Source: Staphylococcus carnosus
Lineage (GTDB): Bacteria > Bacillota > Bacilli > Staphylococcales > Staphylococcaceae
Direction: 5' to 3'
Assembly: GCF_900458435.1 (NCBI RefSeq)
Contig: NZ_UHCT01000001.1
Coordinates: forward strand, 2,418,001 to 2,482,000
Length of the DNA: 64,000 bases
Shown: positions 45,771 through 55,536 of the stretch, piece by piece
Layout: every line of letters begins with the position of its first letter
Numbering within the stretch: position 1 is the first letter of the stretch
Notes under the pieces: generated by a model
The model's input: the letters and a program-made list of their open reading frames with translations, nothing else
The model's database searches: none
Told to the model about the DNA's origin: nothing
Position numbers and translations under genes: made by a program

Positions 45771-48700
45771 TTAATAAACAGCTGAAAATGGTTCATCTGA
45801 TGTCACTTCTGTACTTGAATCATAAAAAGCATTTAAAACTGCTTGCTCGCTATTTTCAGTTTGACGATGATGCAATTCAAGCTTATGCATCATTAATTTA
45901 TAATCTTTAGGTATTACTTTCACTACATAATCAACAATATTATCAAAATCAGCTAAAATCGCTTTAGCTTTCTTACTTCCTGTATATGCCGCATGTTCTT
46001 CTAACATGTTTTTTAATGTTTCAAATTCTTCTGGATGCGATAACGCATCAAAATCTAACGTTTCTAATGCATGGTACGCTTTGAATTGTTCGACGTCATC
46101 AGGGAAAATATATGCGACACCGCCGCTCATACCTTGACCGAAGTTATCCCCAACATTACCTAAGACAACGACACGTCCCCCTGTCATGTATTCCAATCCG
46201 TGATTTCCAATACCTTCTACAACAGCATGAACTCCGCTGTTTCTGATACAAAATCGTTCGCCGGCATAACCGTTGATGAAAGCCTTACCGCTTGATGCAC
46301 CATAGAAACATACATTTCCGGCAATAATATTTTCTTCTCGTTCTTCATTCGGTGCATTGATAATAATCTTACCGCCGGACAAACCTTTACCAACATAATC
46401 ATTAGCATCGCCTGTATGATGGATAGTTAATCCAGATGGTGTGAATGCACCAATACTTTGACCAGCATGGCCAGTCGTTTCAACATAAATCGTATCTTCA
46501 GGTAAACCTTCCGCTCCATGTGCTTGAGTAATCAGACTACCGGCAGTTACACCAACATCACGCTGCTCATTGCACAAATTATAATGTCCTCTGAATTTAG
46601 TTCCAGAGAGAATAGAAGCCTCTGCATCTGGAATCAATTCTGCTGCATCAAAACCTTCTTCTAAATGATGCAACTGTTCAATTTCTTTAAATCGTGGGCC
46701 TTGCTCTTGATGCAATAGTGGTGCCACGTTGAGTGAACGCGCTTTTTCACTATGCACTTCTGATGAAGGTTCAAGTAAATCTGAACGTCCAATCAATTCA
46801 TCCACTGTACGCAAACCAAGCTCAGCTAAGATTTCACGTAATTCATGCGCAATGAAATGCATGAAATTCACCACGTGATCCGCACGTCCTGTAAATAGGG
46901 CGCGCAAATCTTCATTTTGTGTCGCCACACCGACTGGACAAGTGTCTTTATGGCACACACGCATCATGACACAACCTAGTACAATTAACGGTGCTGTTGC
47001 AAAACCAAATTCTTCAGCGCCTAAAGCACATGCATAAGCAACATCATGTCCTGTTAAAAGTTTACCGTCTGTTTCTAACCTTACACGAGAACGCAAATTG
47101 TTCATCATAAGAGTTTGATGCGTTTCTGCTAGACCGATTTCCCAAGGCAGTCCAGCGTGTTGAATACTCGTTTTAGGTGAAGCACCAGTTCCGCCGTCAT
47201 AACCGCTGATAACGATTTTGTCTGCGAAAGCTTTTGCAACACCTGCTGCTATTGTTCCGACACCACTTTTAGATACTAATTTCACTGCAATATTTGCTTT
47301 TGGATTCGCATTTTTCAAATCATGAATCAATTGTGCTAAATCTTCAATTGAATAAATATCATGATGCGGTGGTGGAGAAATTAATCCAATCCCTGGTGTA
47401 GATCCTCGAATTTCAGCAATCCACGGATAAACTTTAGTACCTGGCAACTGTCCGCCTTCCCCTGGTTTAGCGCCTTGGGCAACTTTAATTTGAATTTCAG
47501 TTGCATGTTGTAAATAATCACTTATTACTCCAAAGCGTCCAGATGCCACTTGTTTAATAGAGCTTGTATAATTTTCTCCATGAGGACCTGAAATATAACG
47601 TTCTGGTTCCTCACCGCCTTCACCACTGTTGCTCTTGCCTCCAATTTGGTTCATGGCTTCTGCCAAAGTAGAATGTGCTTCTGTAGAAATAGAACCATAA
47701 CTCATTGCCCCTGTGTTGAAGCGATGTACAATTGCTTCTACAGGCTCAACTTCATCGATATTGATTGCACTTCTTGATTTGAATTTCATCAGCTGTCGAA
47801 TATGGTCTGTACGGTGTTCATTTACACTCTGAGAGTATTCTTTGAAAAGATTATAGTCATTCTCACGGCATGCTTGCTGCAATAATCTGATAGTCGTAGG
47901 ATTAAAAGCATGATATTGACCTTGCTGACGCCATTGGAATGTACTGCCTGAATCCAAATGTGCTTCTTCTCGGCTTTGACGTTTTTTATTTTCTTGGTCA
48001 ATCAACTCAATCGTTAAACCGGAAAGTTTTGATTGTGTTCCTGTGAAATACTTATCGATGACTTCTTTTGAGAGTCCAACTGCTTCAAAAATTTGTGCCC
48101 CTTGATAACTTTGTACAGTTGAAATCCCCATTTTGGCCATAACTTTAATAACACCTTCAGCTAAAACATCGGTATAAACCTTTACTTGCTCAGCAACATC
48201 GCCAGATAATTCCCCTTGACTGACCAATGCTGCAATTGTTTCTTGCGCAAGATAAGGAACAACAGCATTCGCACCATACCCTAACAAACATGCTACATGG
48301 TGTACTTCGCGGATTTCTCCGCCTTTTGCGACAAGACTTGTCTCTTGACGCAAATTTTCAATAATCAATGCTTGATGCAGATAACTAATTGCTAATAAAA
48401 TCGGTATTGCATATCCTGGTTCATCTTGCAATTTGCTATCATCTAAAACTAATATGTCATGCCCTTGCTTAACAGCTTTTATCGCTTCTTCTTTTAAATT
48501 TTCTAAAGCTGACTCTAAATCACCAGTGTAGATAGTTGATAAACATTTGATATTAAAAGGTCCTGATTCAGCTGCTTTTAGTTGTGCTTCTGTTAAAACA
48601 GGATGCTTCAATTGCAAACGATTCAAAGCATCTGTACCTGGAACCAGCAAGTTCCCTTCTTTACCTAAATACGACAACTCACTCGTTACAATTTTCTCAC

Positions 48701-50264
48701 GGTATGCATCAATCGGCGGATTCGTAACTTGTGCAAATAACTGTTTGAAATAATTGAATAAAGATTCTGGACGTTCATTTAATACAGCTAGCGGTGCATC
48801 ATAACCCATTGCTCCAATCGGATCTTTTTTACCTTCAACTAATTCTTTCATGTACTTATGAATTTCTTCTCGTGTATAACTGAATTGCTTTTGTAGTTGT
48901 TGTAGTTTCTCAGCATTCCATCCTTTAGATTCAAAAGGTACATCTAAGTTCAAATTGACTTTATGCTTTTCTAACCAATCTTCATAAGGTAATTCATCTG
49001 CAATTTCTTTTTTCAAAATATGGTTATGTACCACTTCATGTTTTTCAAAATCTACCAGCAATAATCGTCCTGGATTTAAGCGACCTTTAAATGCAACATC
49101 TTTTTCGTCAACGTCTATCACACCCACTTCAGATGAAAAGATAATATGATTATCATTTGTGATAGTATAACGACCTGGTCTCAAACCATTGCGGTCAGTC
49201 AGTGCTCCGATTTTATCGCCATTACAAAAAGCAATCATAGTCGGCCCGTCCCATGGCTCCATTAAATAGCTATAATATTCATAAAATGCACGCACTGAAC
49301 TTTGATTCGCTTTGCTATATTGCCAAGGTTCAGGCACTAGCAATATTGCTGCCTTTTCTGGTTCCATCGCAAGTGATAAAAATTCTAAAGCATTATCTAC
49401 TATTGAAGAGTCACTACCGTCTACATCTAAAATTTCATGTACTTTTTGTTGATCACTTTCATCAAATAATGTTTGAATCAAACGTTTCTGACGTGCACGC
49501 ATCCAGTTAATATTACCGCGGATTGTATTAATTTCTCCGTTATGCATCAACAAACGGTTAGGGTGTGCACGTTTCCAACTTGGAAATGTATTCGTACTAA
49601 AGCGTGAATGGACTAATCCAAGTTTAGAAACATAATCCGGGTGATTTAAATCTATAAATAAGCTTTTAATTTGGTCTGAACGCAACCACCCTTTATAAAC
49701 AATTGTTTTCGATGACAAACTCGTAAAATAAAGTTCCAGTTCTTGTTCAGCACCATAAAATTCAATTTGTTTACGCGCAAGATACAAACGTTTCTCTGCG
49801 TCTGCACTGTGCTTCAAATCAATGAATATTTGTTGAATATAAGGCATTGTTTCTGCAACGTGAGGCGGCACTGCTGACACTTCAACAGGAACGTCCCGAT
49901 ATCCGATAACCTTTAAACCTTCGCTTTCAAAATAGGCTCTGAACACCGTTTCATGCCTCGAACCTTCTATTGGTGAATTTGTAAAAAATAGCCCTACTGC
50001 ATAGTTTCCTTCTTCAGGAAGCTTAAAATCAGTATGTTTTTCAAAATAATCAAATGGAATTTCCGTCATTATCCCAGCACCATCACCTGTCATGCCGTCT
50101 GCACCGATCCCCCCTCGGTGGTCTAAGCGACGCAGCATTTCTAGTGATTGAATCACGATATCGTGCGACCGTAAATTATCCATATTGGCATAAAAGCCAA
50201 TACCGCAAGCATCATGCTCATTTCGCGGATCATATAAACCTTGATTCTGTGTTTCTCTGCCCAT
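45771..50264 (-). CDS. gltB: Glutamate synthase (NADPH) large subunit
   Basis: This 1497-residue enzyme has an N-terminal class II glutaminase domain, where the catalytic cysteine lies in NEHDACGIGFYAN. A central domain follows, then the FMN-binding synthase domain with KPGEGGQLPG and ISGYDGGTGASP. The 3Fe-4S cluster cysteines lie in CVMMRVCHKDTCPVG. The C-terminal GXGXG beta-helix shows GNVGDNFGQGMSGGVAYIF. It makes two glutamates from glutamine and 2-oxoglutarate. It is divergent from gltC, its likely activator. Confidence 0.97.
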   Translation of the reverse strand: MGRETQNQGLYDPRNEHDACGIGFYANMDNLRSHDIVIQSLEMLRRLDHRGGIGADGMTGDGAGIMTEIPFDYFEKHTDFKLPEEGNYAVGLFFTNSPIEGSRHETVFRAYFESEGLKVIGYRDVPVEVSAVPPHVAETMPYIQQIFIDLKHSADAEKRLYLARKQIEFYGAEQELELYFTSLSSKTIVYKGWLRSDQIKSLFIDLNHPDYVSKLGLVHSRFSTNTFPSWKRAHPNRLLMHNGEINTIRGNINWMRARQKRLIQTLFDESDQQKVHEILDVDGSDSSIVDNALEFLSLAMEPEKAAILLVPEPWQYSKANQSSVRAFYEYYSYLMEPWDGPTMIAFCNGDKIGALTDRNGLRPGRYTITNDNHIIFSSEVGVIDVDEKDVAFKGRLNPGRLLLVDFEKHEVVHNHILKKEIADELPYEDWLEKHKVNLNLDVPFESKGWNAEKLQQLQKQFSYTREEIHKYMKELVEGKKDPIGAMGYDAPLAVLNERPESLFNYFKQLFAQVTNPPIDAYREKIVTSELSYLGKEGNLLVPGTDALNRLQLKHPVLTEAQLKAAESGPFNIKCLSTIYTGDLESALENLKEEAIKAVKQGHDILVLDDSKLQDEPGYAIPILLAISYLHQALIIENLRQETSLVAKGGEIREVHHVACLLGYGANAVVPYLAQETIAALVSQGELSGDVAEQVKVYTDVLAEGVIKVMAKMGISTVQSYQGAQIFEAVGLSKEVIDKYFTGTQSKLSGLTIELIDQENKKRQSREEAHLDSGSTFQWRQQGQYHAFNPTTIRLLQQACRENDYNLFKEYSQSVNEHRTDHIRQLMKFKSRSAINIDEVEPVEAIVHRFNTGAMSYGSISTEAHSTLAEAMNQIGGKSNSGEGGEEPERYISGPHGENYTSSIKQVASGRFGVISDYLQHATEIQIKVAQGAKPGEGGQLPGTKVYPWIAEIRGSTPGIGLISPPPHHDIYSIEDLAQLIHDLKNANPKANIAVKLVSKSGVGTIAAGVAKAFADKIVISGYDGGTGASPKTSIQHAGLPWEIGLAETHQTLMMNNLRSRVRLETDGKLLTGHDVAYACALGAEEFGFATAPLIVLGCVMMRVCHKDTCPVGVATQNEDLRALFTGRADHVVNFMHFIAHELREILAELGLRTVDELIGRSDLLEPSSEVHSEKARSLNVAPLLHQEQGPRFKEIEQLHHLEEGFDAAELIPDAEASILSGTKFRGHYNLCNEQRDVGVTAGSLITQAHGAEGLPEDTIYVETTGHAGQSIGAFTPSGLTIHHTGDANDYVGKGLSGGKIIINAPNEEREENIIAGNVCFYGASSGKAFINGYAGERFCIRNSGVHAVVEGIGNHGLEYMTGGRVVVLGNVGDNFGQGMSGGVAYIFPDDVEQFKAYHALETLDFDALSHPEEFETLKNMLEEHAAYTGSKKAKAILADFDNIVDYVVKVIPKDYKLMMHKLELHHRQTENSEQAVLNAFYDSSTEVTSDEPFSAVY

Positions 50265-50320
50265 GCTTGCTCCTCCTTTTATATGTTGTATGAATTTTCA
50301 GATTTTTATTGATAAGTATT

Positions 50321-50349
50321 ATGATATAGAAGGCTATTCCTCTGTTCAA
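50321..50349 (-). promoter_or_regulatory. gltB promoter
   Basis: TTGAAC, a 17-base spacer and TATCAT on the minus strand, about 57 bases in front of gltB. The -35 lies about 20 bases from the palindrome at 50371-50385. Confidence 0.6.
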
Positions 50350-50370
50350 TATAAATATTAGATGATATTA

Positions 50371-50385
50371 TTCTAATTATTAGAA
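50371..50385. promoter_or_regulatory. Probable GltC operator
   Basis: TTCTAATTATTAGAA is a perfect 15-base palindrome of the T-N11-A type bound by LysR proteins. It lies between the gltB -35 and the gltC start, where one site could both activate gltB and repress gltC. Confidence 0.6.
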
Positions 50386-50405
50386 CAATAAGCGGGGTGC
50401 AGAAT

Positions 50406-51290
50406 ATGGAATTTAAACAACTCAAATATTTTATAGAAGTCGCAAAACGCGAACATTTATCAGAAGCAGCTTTAGAACTGAACATCGCCCAATCCGCAAT
50501 CAGCAGGCAAATTTCTCAATTAGAAGACGAACTGAATGTCTCTCTTTTCAGACGAGAAGGCAGACATATTTACTTAACCGAAACAGGCCAACGTTTTCTT
50601 GCAGAAGCTTCAAAAATTGTTGAACAAAGCGAGCAAACTTTAAAAATGTTTCAAAAAGAACAAGAAATTGAGTCAAAACACATTAAAATCGGTTATATTG
50701 AAAGTTATGTCTCAGAATTACTGACACTGCTCATTCAAAAATTTGAAAATGAATATACAACAACGCTTTTGCCTTTAATGAAAGATAATAAAGAGCTCCT
50801 TCATATGCTGCTCACAAGAGATATAGATGTTGCATTTATGGATTTATCTTCAGATTTAAAACGAAATAATGATTTAATCATTACACCTTTATTTGAAGAT
50901 TCTTATGTATTATATGTTCCAAAGCAAGATCCATTAGCATCTGCAACGCACCCTCCGCTTAATCAATTAAATCAAAGCACGCTTTTTTCTTTATCTGAAA
51001 TGCCGGATGCGCTCATTCAGCAAATAGAACATGCGACAAGAAACCATGTATATCGTATTTCTTCTACTCGTCTAGCCAGTTATCTCTTAAAGAAAAACCG
51101 AGGCTATGTGTTGGCTCCTCAGTATGCCTTATTGAAAGAAAATGATGCTTGGGCACGCTTATCTTTAAACCATACTGAATTAAAGCGTACAATTTGTGCG
51201 GTAATTCATAAAGATAACCACAAACCTGAATTAAAGGCGTTGCAAGATGAAATCAATGCTTTATTATCACATACATCTGTTTATCATTAA
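50406..51290 (+). CDS. gltC: LysR family regulator of glutamate synthase genes
   Basis: This 294-residue protein begins MEFKQLKYFIEVAKREHLSE, with helix-turn-helix AALELNIAQSAISRQISQLE, followed by an effector domain. In B. subtilis GltC activates gltAB and responds to glutamate dehydrogenase and 2-oxoglutarate. The divergent position next to gltB makes the same role likely. The start at 50406 is favoured because GGGGTG lies seven bases upstream; a GTG start at 50397 lacks an SD. Confidence 0.92.
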   Translation: MEFKQLKYFIEVAKREHLSEAALELNIAQSAISRQISQLEDELNVSLFRREGRHIYLTETGQRFLAEASKIVEQSEQTLKMFQKEQEIESKHIKIGYIESYVSELLTLLIQKFENEYTTTLLPLMKDNKELLHMLLTRDIDVAFMDLSSDLKRNNDLIITPLFEDSYVLYVPKQDPLASATHPPLNQLNQSTLFSLSEMPDALIQQIEHATRNHVYRISSTRLASYLLKKNRGYVLAPQYALLKENDAWARLSLNHTELKRTICAVIHKDNHKPELKALQDEINALLSHTSVYH

Positions 51291-51432
51291 CATGTTCAAA
51301 AATCTTTCTCTGGCACGACTGAATCCTTCTCATGTACATTTATGGCAGTCTCATCTTTATTTTAAAGAAGACAACCAAATGGTTTATTCATGTTATTTCT
51401 TTTAATGAAAAAACTATTCTTCTATATAATCA

Positions 51433-51462
51433 TTGGAATTCTCAATTTATTAAGCGTATAAT
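51433..51462 (+). promoter_or_regulatory. Promoter of the YibE/F gene pair
   Basis: TTGGAA, an 18-base spacer and TATAAT, about 48 bases before the first gene. Confidence 0.55.
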
Positions 51463-51509
51463 CGCGTTGTCTATTTAATCTATACAAATTCATGAGGTGT
51501 TTTAACATC

Positions 51510-52622
51510 ATGTCATATAAAAATAAATTGAATCAGCCTTTTACATGGGTATTACTTATCTTTATAGCGCTTTTTATAGGAAGTTTACTATTCACCTTGA
51601 ATAATGCACGTTTTTATCACATGCCGATAGGTGAAGTTACAAAGGTTAAACACTTGAACACGGAACAAGTTACTGATGAACATCATAATAAAGACACAAA
51701 ACATTCTGACGAACTAACAATCCGAGTTCTGAACGGTAAATTCGAGGGTCAAATCGGTCACATCAATAATACTTACTATGCATCCCAAGCCGATTCAGAA
51801 AAATTCAATACACATGACAAAATACTTTTGCATATTAATAAACATCCAAGTGATGCAAATATTATTGAAAAAAAGCGTGATACTTTAGTTGTTGCAATGA
51901 CGGGTCTATTTATCTTTATTGTATTGTGGGTCGGGCGTAAAGTTGGTATTCAGTCCATATTGTCACTCGTTTTCAATACAGCAGCTGTCATTGGTGCGAT
52001 TGCCATACACAATACATTTCCAAATACGAGCTTGTTCTTGCTTATGAGTATTGCAGTTATTCTAGCAACAGCTGTAACCTTGCTATTAGTAACAGGATGG
52101 CATTGGCGAACCGCTATCACCATCGCAAGTACACTTGTCGGCACTTTCTTATGTGTAGGTATCGCAGAAATCGTCATTCGCTCTACTGGCGGATCCGGCA
52201 TTAAGTATGAAACGATGAGTTTCTTGACCTTGCCGCCTAAGGAAGTCTTCTTAGCTTCAGTAATCGTCGGCACACTCGGCGCTGTTATGGATGTAGCCAT
52301 TACCATTGCCAGCGGTATGTATGAAATCTGGAGACGTACGCCTGAAATTGATATGACACGTTGGGCTTTAGCAGGTCGTAATATCGGTCAAGATATTATG
52401 GGAACAATGACTAATATCCTGCTTTTTTCATACTTAGCAGGCAGTCTGCCGATGATGTTGATTTATCTGAGAAATGCCAATACGATTACCTATACTATTT
52501 CTATGAACTGGTCTTTAGAAATTGCACGTGCGTTAATCGGTGGAATTGGTATTGTTTTAACAATCCCGATTACAATTGTACTAATGCAGCTTTGGGCAAA
52601 ATTGCGAGGTGAACGTGTATGA
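51510..52622 (+). CDS. YibE/F family membrane protein, first of a pair
   Basis: The 370-residue protein has one N-terminal helix, an extracytoplasmic beta-rich domain (about residues 35-115, DELTIRVLNGKFEGQIGHIN), then about seven helices with the family motif AVMDVAITIASGMYEIWRRTPE. Function unknown in any organism. The start at 51510 (MSYKNK) is favoured because AGGTG lies ten bases upstream. Its stop overlaps the next gene's start by four bases (GTATGA), so the two are coupled and probably form one complex. Confidence 0.88.
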   Translation: MSYKNKLNQPFTWVLLIFIALFIGSLLFTLNNARFYHMPIGEVTKVKHLNTEQVTDEHHNKDTKHSDELTIRVLNGKFEGQIGHINNTYYASQADSEKFNTHDKILLHINKHPSDANIIEKKRDTLVVAMTGLFIFIVLWVGRKVGIQSILSLVFNTAAVIGAIAIHNTFPNTSLFLLMSIAVILATAVTLLLVTGWHWRTAITIASTLVGTFLCVGIAEIVIRSTGGSGIKYETMSFLTLPPKEVFLASVIVGTLGAVMDVAITIASGMYEIWRRTPEIDMTRWALAGRNIGQDIMGTMTNILLFSYLAGSLPMMLIYLRNANTITYTISMNWSLEIARALIGGIGIVLTIPITIVLMQLWAKLRGERV

Positions 52623-53410
52623 ATGCAGTATTAATCCTGGCTTTAATCCTTTTAATTTTGATGGTTATTTTCGGAGGTAAGAAAGGTGCCGTTTCCTACG
52701 GCATGCTCTTTCTCAACTTTTTAATGGTGCTTATTGCACTCGTAGCAATTGTCTTAAAATTACCGATTCCAATCGTAGCGATACTCTTTTGTATCACAGT
52801 TGCCAGCCTTAATTTATTTGGGTTGAATGGTTATAATGTAAAAACTCAAGCTGCCTTTATTGGGACTTGTATTACAACCGCCATCCTATTAGGCGTTATT
52901 TACTTTGCTGTAGCAACTGGTCACTTACAAGGTTTTGCGACTGAACAACAAGATGAAACCTACGTTTATTCGATGAATATCGGTATTAATATGATTCAAT
53001 TTATGGTTTTCACTACCGTACTCGCGGTTATTGCTGCAGTAGTGGATTTAGCAATTACCATTAGTTCACCGATGTATGAATTGCACGAAACAAATCCAAA
53101 TTTGGGTCGTACAGAACTTTTCCAATCTGGAATGCGTGTAGGACGAGAAATATTGGCAACTTCAGCCAATACTATTTACCTCGCCTATTTCGGGGGTCAG
53201 TTAACACTTTTCTTCTGGTTCTTTAAACTCAATTACTCATTTGGCCATATCATCAATGCCAAAATCTTCACAGAAGAATTTGTATCTATTTTATTCGGAG
53301 GTATCGCAGTCGCCCTCAGCATCCCAATTACCGCTTGGATTACTGCTTGGCTCATTCATCGTCATCCTGACAAAACAGCAGCGCAATCAACTTCGGACAA
53401 ACAACTTTAA
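52619..53410 (+). CDS. YibE/F family membrane protein, second of a pair
   Basis: This 263-residue, all-helical paralogue of the preceding protein lacks its extracytoplasmic domain. It has about seven helices and the matching motif AVVDLAITISSPMYELHETN. The pair layout is conserved in Firmicutes. Function unknown; a transport role is only a guess. Confidence 0.87.
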   Translation: MNAVLILALILLILMVIFGGKKGAVSYGMLFLNFLMVLIALVAIVLKLPIPIVAILFCITVASLNLFGLNGYNVKTQAAFIGTCITTAILLGVIYFAVATGHLQGFATEQQDETYVYSMNIGINMIQFMVFTTVLAVIAAVVDLAITISSPMYELHETNPNLGRTELFQSGMRVGREILATSANTIYLAYFGGQLTLFFWFFKLNYSFGHIINAKIFTEEFVSILFGGIAVALSIPITAWITAWLIHRHPDKTAAQSTSDKQL

Positions 53411-53520
53411 CTTGAATAACCCTTTGGTGATGAAGGTTTGCGTGAGTGTAATCGTCGTCTGAAATGGTAATGAATGTTATAATATATGATACTGAAAAAA
53501 TTGAAATAAGGAGGCCATAA

Positions 53521-53793
53521 ATGATGGCAAAACAACCTAAATCAAACTTACGTCGTTTATCCAACGTTTTAAATGTAGTTGGGTTCGGTATTGAAATCTA
53601 TAATAATGTCAGCCATACTAAAAGCCGTAAATTATCACAAGTCGGTCTAGCAATTAATGTAATCGGTGGAATTCTTGATTTCTACACAGCATTAAAATCA
53701 GGCCGCTTCCTAACTAAAGTATTTTCATTCAGCAACTTAATAGCGGTATTCGCAACATCTTACAACCGCTTCAAAGCTTTGCGCAGTAAATAA
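53521..53793 (+). CDS. Small conserved hydrophobic protein, function unknown
   Basis: This 90-residue protein (89 if the second ATG is used) has a basic N-terminus (MMAKQPKSNLRRL), two moderately hydrophobic stretches separated by HTKSRKLSQ, and a basic C-terminus (NRFKALRSK). An excellent SD (AAGGAGG) and an upstream TATAAT show it is a real gene. A terminator follows. I do not recognise a characterised family. Confidence 0.75.
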   Translation: MMAKQPKSNLRRLSNVLNVVGFGIEIYNNVSHTKSRKLSQVGLAINVIGGILDFYTALKSGRFLTKVFSFSNLIAVFATSYNRFKALRSK

Positions 53794-53804
53794 TAAATAC
53801 TAAC

Positions 53805-53842
53805 AAGCAGTTCGTTCATAAAGCGAGCTGCTTAATTTTTTG
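53805..53842 (+). terminator. Terminator
   Basis: AAGCAGTTCG and CGAGCTGCTT (one G-T pair) with a nine-base loop, then TAATTTTTT. Confidence 0.82.
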
Positions 53843-53919
53843 CACTTTTTCACTATAGGCTTTAAACTTAAATCGAAATCATTACGCTTAACAAAACAAC
53901 ATAGAAGGAGCGGTTAAAA

Positions 53920-54510
53920 ATGAAGACATTTAACTTTAAAGCTAAACTTAATTCAGAAGAACAACAACTTCGTAACGAACTCATTCAACATATATTAAAA
54001 AATCCGACTACAGCTATTCCATTTGAACCTAAATATATTCCCTTATTAGAAAAGCATGTACTCAATATTGAAGGCGATCAAATCACTTGTCTTTATCCCT
54101 TTTCTTTAAACCCTACTCACTTTAAAGTAACAATTCCCGATTATGATCAAACTGTTGATGCTATGTGTGCTATCGATGCAATTGGAGTGTGCGATACACT
54201 TAGAGTACCAATCAAAATAAATGCAGTATGTGCAGAAACAAACACACCTATTCAATTATCTGTAGACAATAATGAAATTAAAAATCTTACAAACTACCCT
54301 AACCTTCGTGTGCTTTACAAAGATTTATGTTCAGATAGTCAATGCTCTGTTAATTGCTGTCCTTATATTCAATTTTTTAAAGATGAAGAAGCTTTAGAAG
54401 CCTATTATGTAAAACACATTGGAAATGCTTCTACGATTTCACAAGATGCTTCATATCATTCATTGTCACTTCAACAAGCGCGAGAAGTTGCTCAAAAACT
54501 ATTTGTCTAA
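53920..54510 (+). CDS. Stand-alone alkylmercury lyase family protein (MerB-like)
   Basis: The 196-residue protein matches organomercurial lyase over its catalytic half. Cys83, Asp86, Cys104 and Cys146 have exactly the spacing of MerB Cys96, Asp99, Cys117 and Cys159 (motifs AMCAIDAIGV, AVCAETNTP and NCCPYIQFF). The N-terminal wing is shorter than in MerB. MerB cleaves the carbon-mercury bond by protonolysis. No merA, merR or transport gene is near, so a different electrophile or a housekeeping role is possible. SD AGAAGGAG precedes the ATG. Confidence 0.82.
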   Translation: MKTFNFKAKLNSEEQQLRNELIQHILKNPTTAIPFEPKYIPLLEKHVLNIEGDQITCLYPFSLNPTHFKVTIPDYDQTVDAMCAIDAIGVCDTLRVPIKINAVCAETNTPIQLSVDNNEIKNLTNYPNLRVLYKDLCSDSQCSVNCCPYIQFFKDEEALEAYYVKHIGNASTISQDASYHSLSLQQAREVAQKLFV

Positions 54511-54602
54511 TCCTGTTAAAATCATGCTTAATACCGATGGATATCAGCCTTTTAAAAGTTATAATAAAAATAATAATCTGTGTACATTAAAGGAGTAGAG
54601 TC

Positions 54603-55448
54603 ATGAAAAATACATTAGTATTAGGTGGCGGAGGCCAATTCGGAATTGCTTGGGAATTAGGATTACTATATGGCTTAAATACAAAAGATATTAATTTAAG
54701 AAAGATGGATGCAATTATAGGAACATCTGCTGGTTCACAAGTCGGCGCTGCAATTGCTTCTAATTGGAATTGGGATAAAATTTGGCAAAATCAAATCGAA
54801 TTGACGATAAATGAAGAAAATCCTGAACCCAATATGCATAAGGTTTTTGAGAAATATAACCAAATTTCAAAGCAAGCAAAAGATGGAGATGAATGGGTGG
54901 CATTGTTATGCCAATATGCAAAAACACACGTTACTCGCTTAGATGAAAATGTCCATATTCAACAAATCAAAAATAGATTCCAACAGATTAATTGGGGCGC
55001 TAATCTCCATATAACCGGCACAAACATTGATACTTATACGCGAAAAGTTTGGAAAGCAGAAGATAACGTTGATATTTATAAAGCCTTAAGTGCAAGTTCT
55101 TCCTTGCCTGGTGTGTGGCCGCCTACTACTATTAATGAAAAACTTTATTCTGACGGCGGATCATATTCTATGGAAAATGCAGATCTTGCTATTGAGGCTG
55201 AAAAGGTCATTATCCTTTCACCTCATTTACCAGTGGATACTCCTCTAAGTCTCGAAGATCAAATCAACATACTTAAACAGCATAATACAGAGGTATTAGC
55301 GATTACTCCAAGTTCAGAAGTCTTACAAAAATTAAAAGTACTCGGCGGCAATACTGTTGACCCAAGTATCAGAAGAGGAATTGCTGAAGCAGCCATACAA
55401 CAAGGCATCGCTATTAAAGATAAAGTAAAACAGTTTATAGAAAAATAA
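54603..55448 (+). CDS. Patatin-like phospholipase family protein
   Basis: This 281-residue cytosolic lipid acyl hydrolase has the oxyanion-hole glycines GGGGQFG (8-14), the nucleophile Ser42 in IIGTSAGSQVG and the catalytic Asp184 in YSDGGSYS, completing the Ser-Asp dyad. There is no signal peptide. The natural lipid is unknown. A good SD (AAAGGAG) precedes the ATG. Its neighbours give no functional hint. Confidence 0.88.
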   Translation: MKNTLVLGGGGQFGIAWELGLLYGLNTKDINLRKMDAIIGTSAGSQVGAAIASNWNWDKIWQNQIELTINEENPEPNMHKVFEKYNQISKQAKDGDEWVALLCQYAKTHVTRLDENVHIQQIKNRFQQINWGANLHITGTNIDTYTRKVWKAEDNVDIYKALSASSSLPGVWPPTTINEKLYSDGGSYSMENADLAIEAEKVIILSPHLPVDTPLSLEDQINILKQHNTEVLAITPSSEVLQKLKVLGGNTVDPSIRRGIAEAAIQQGIAIKDKVKQFIEK

Positions 55449-55536
55449 ATGAATTATCATCAGTCTTATACCATAAATAGTCTTAATCGATTAAAATAAA
55501 ATGATATAGACAAATGAGAAAACAAGGAGGATGAAT

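Noticed and set aside
49253..49510. Plus-strand frame antisense to gltB
   Set aside because: A shadow of gltB codon structure, with no promoter or Shine-Dalgarno.
53920..54510. Part of a mercury-resistance transposon
   Set aside because: No mer genes, inverted repeats or transposase nearby; composition matches the neighbours.
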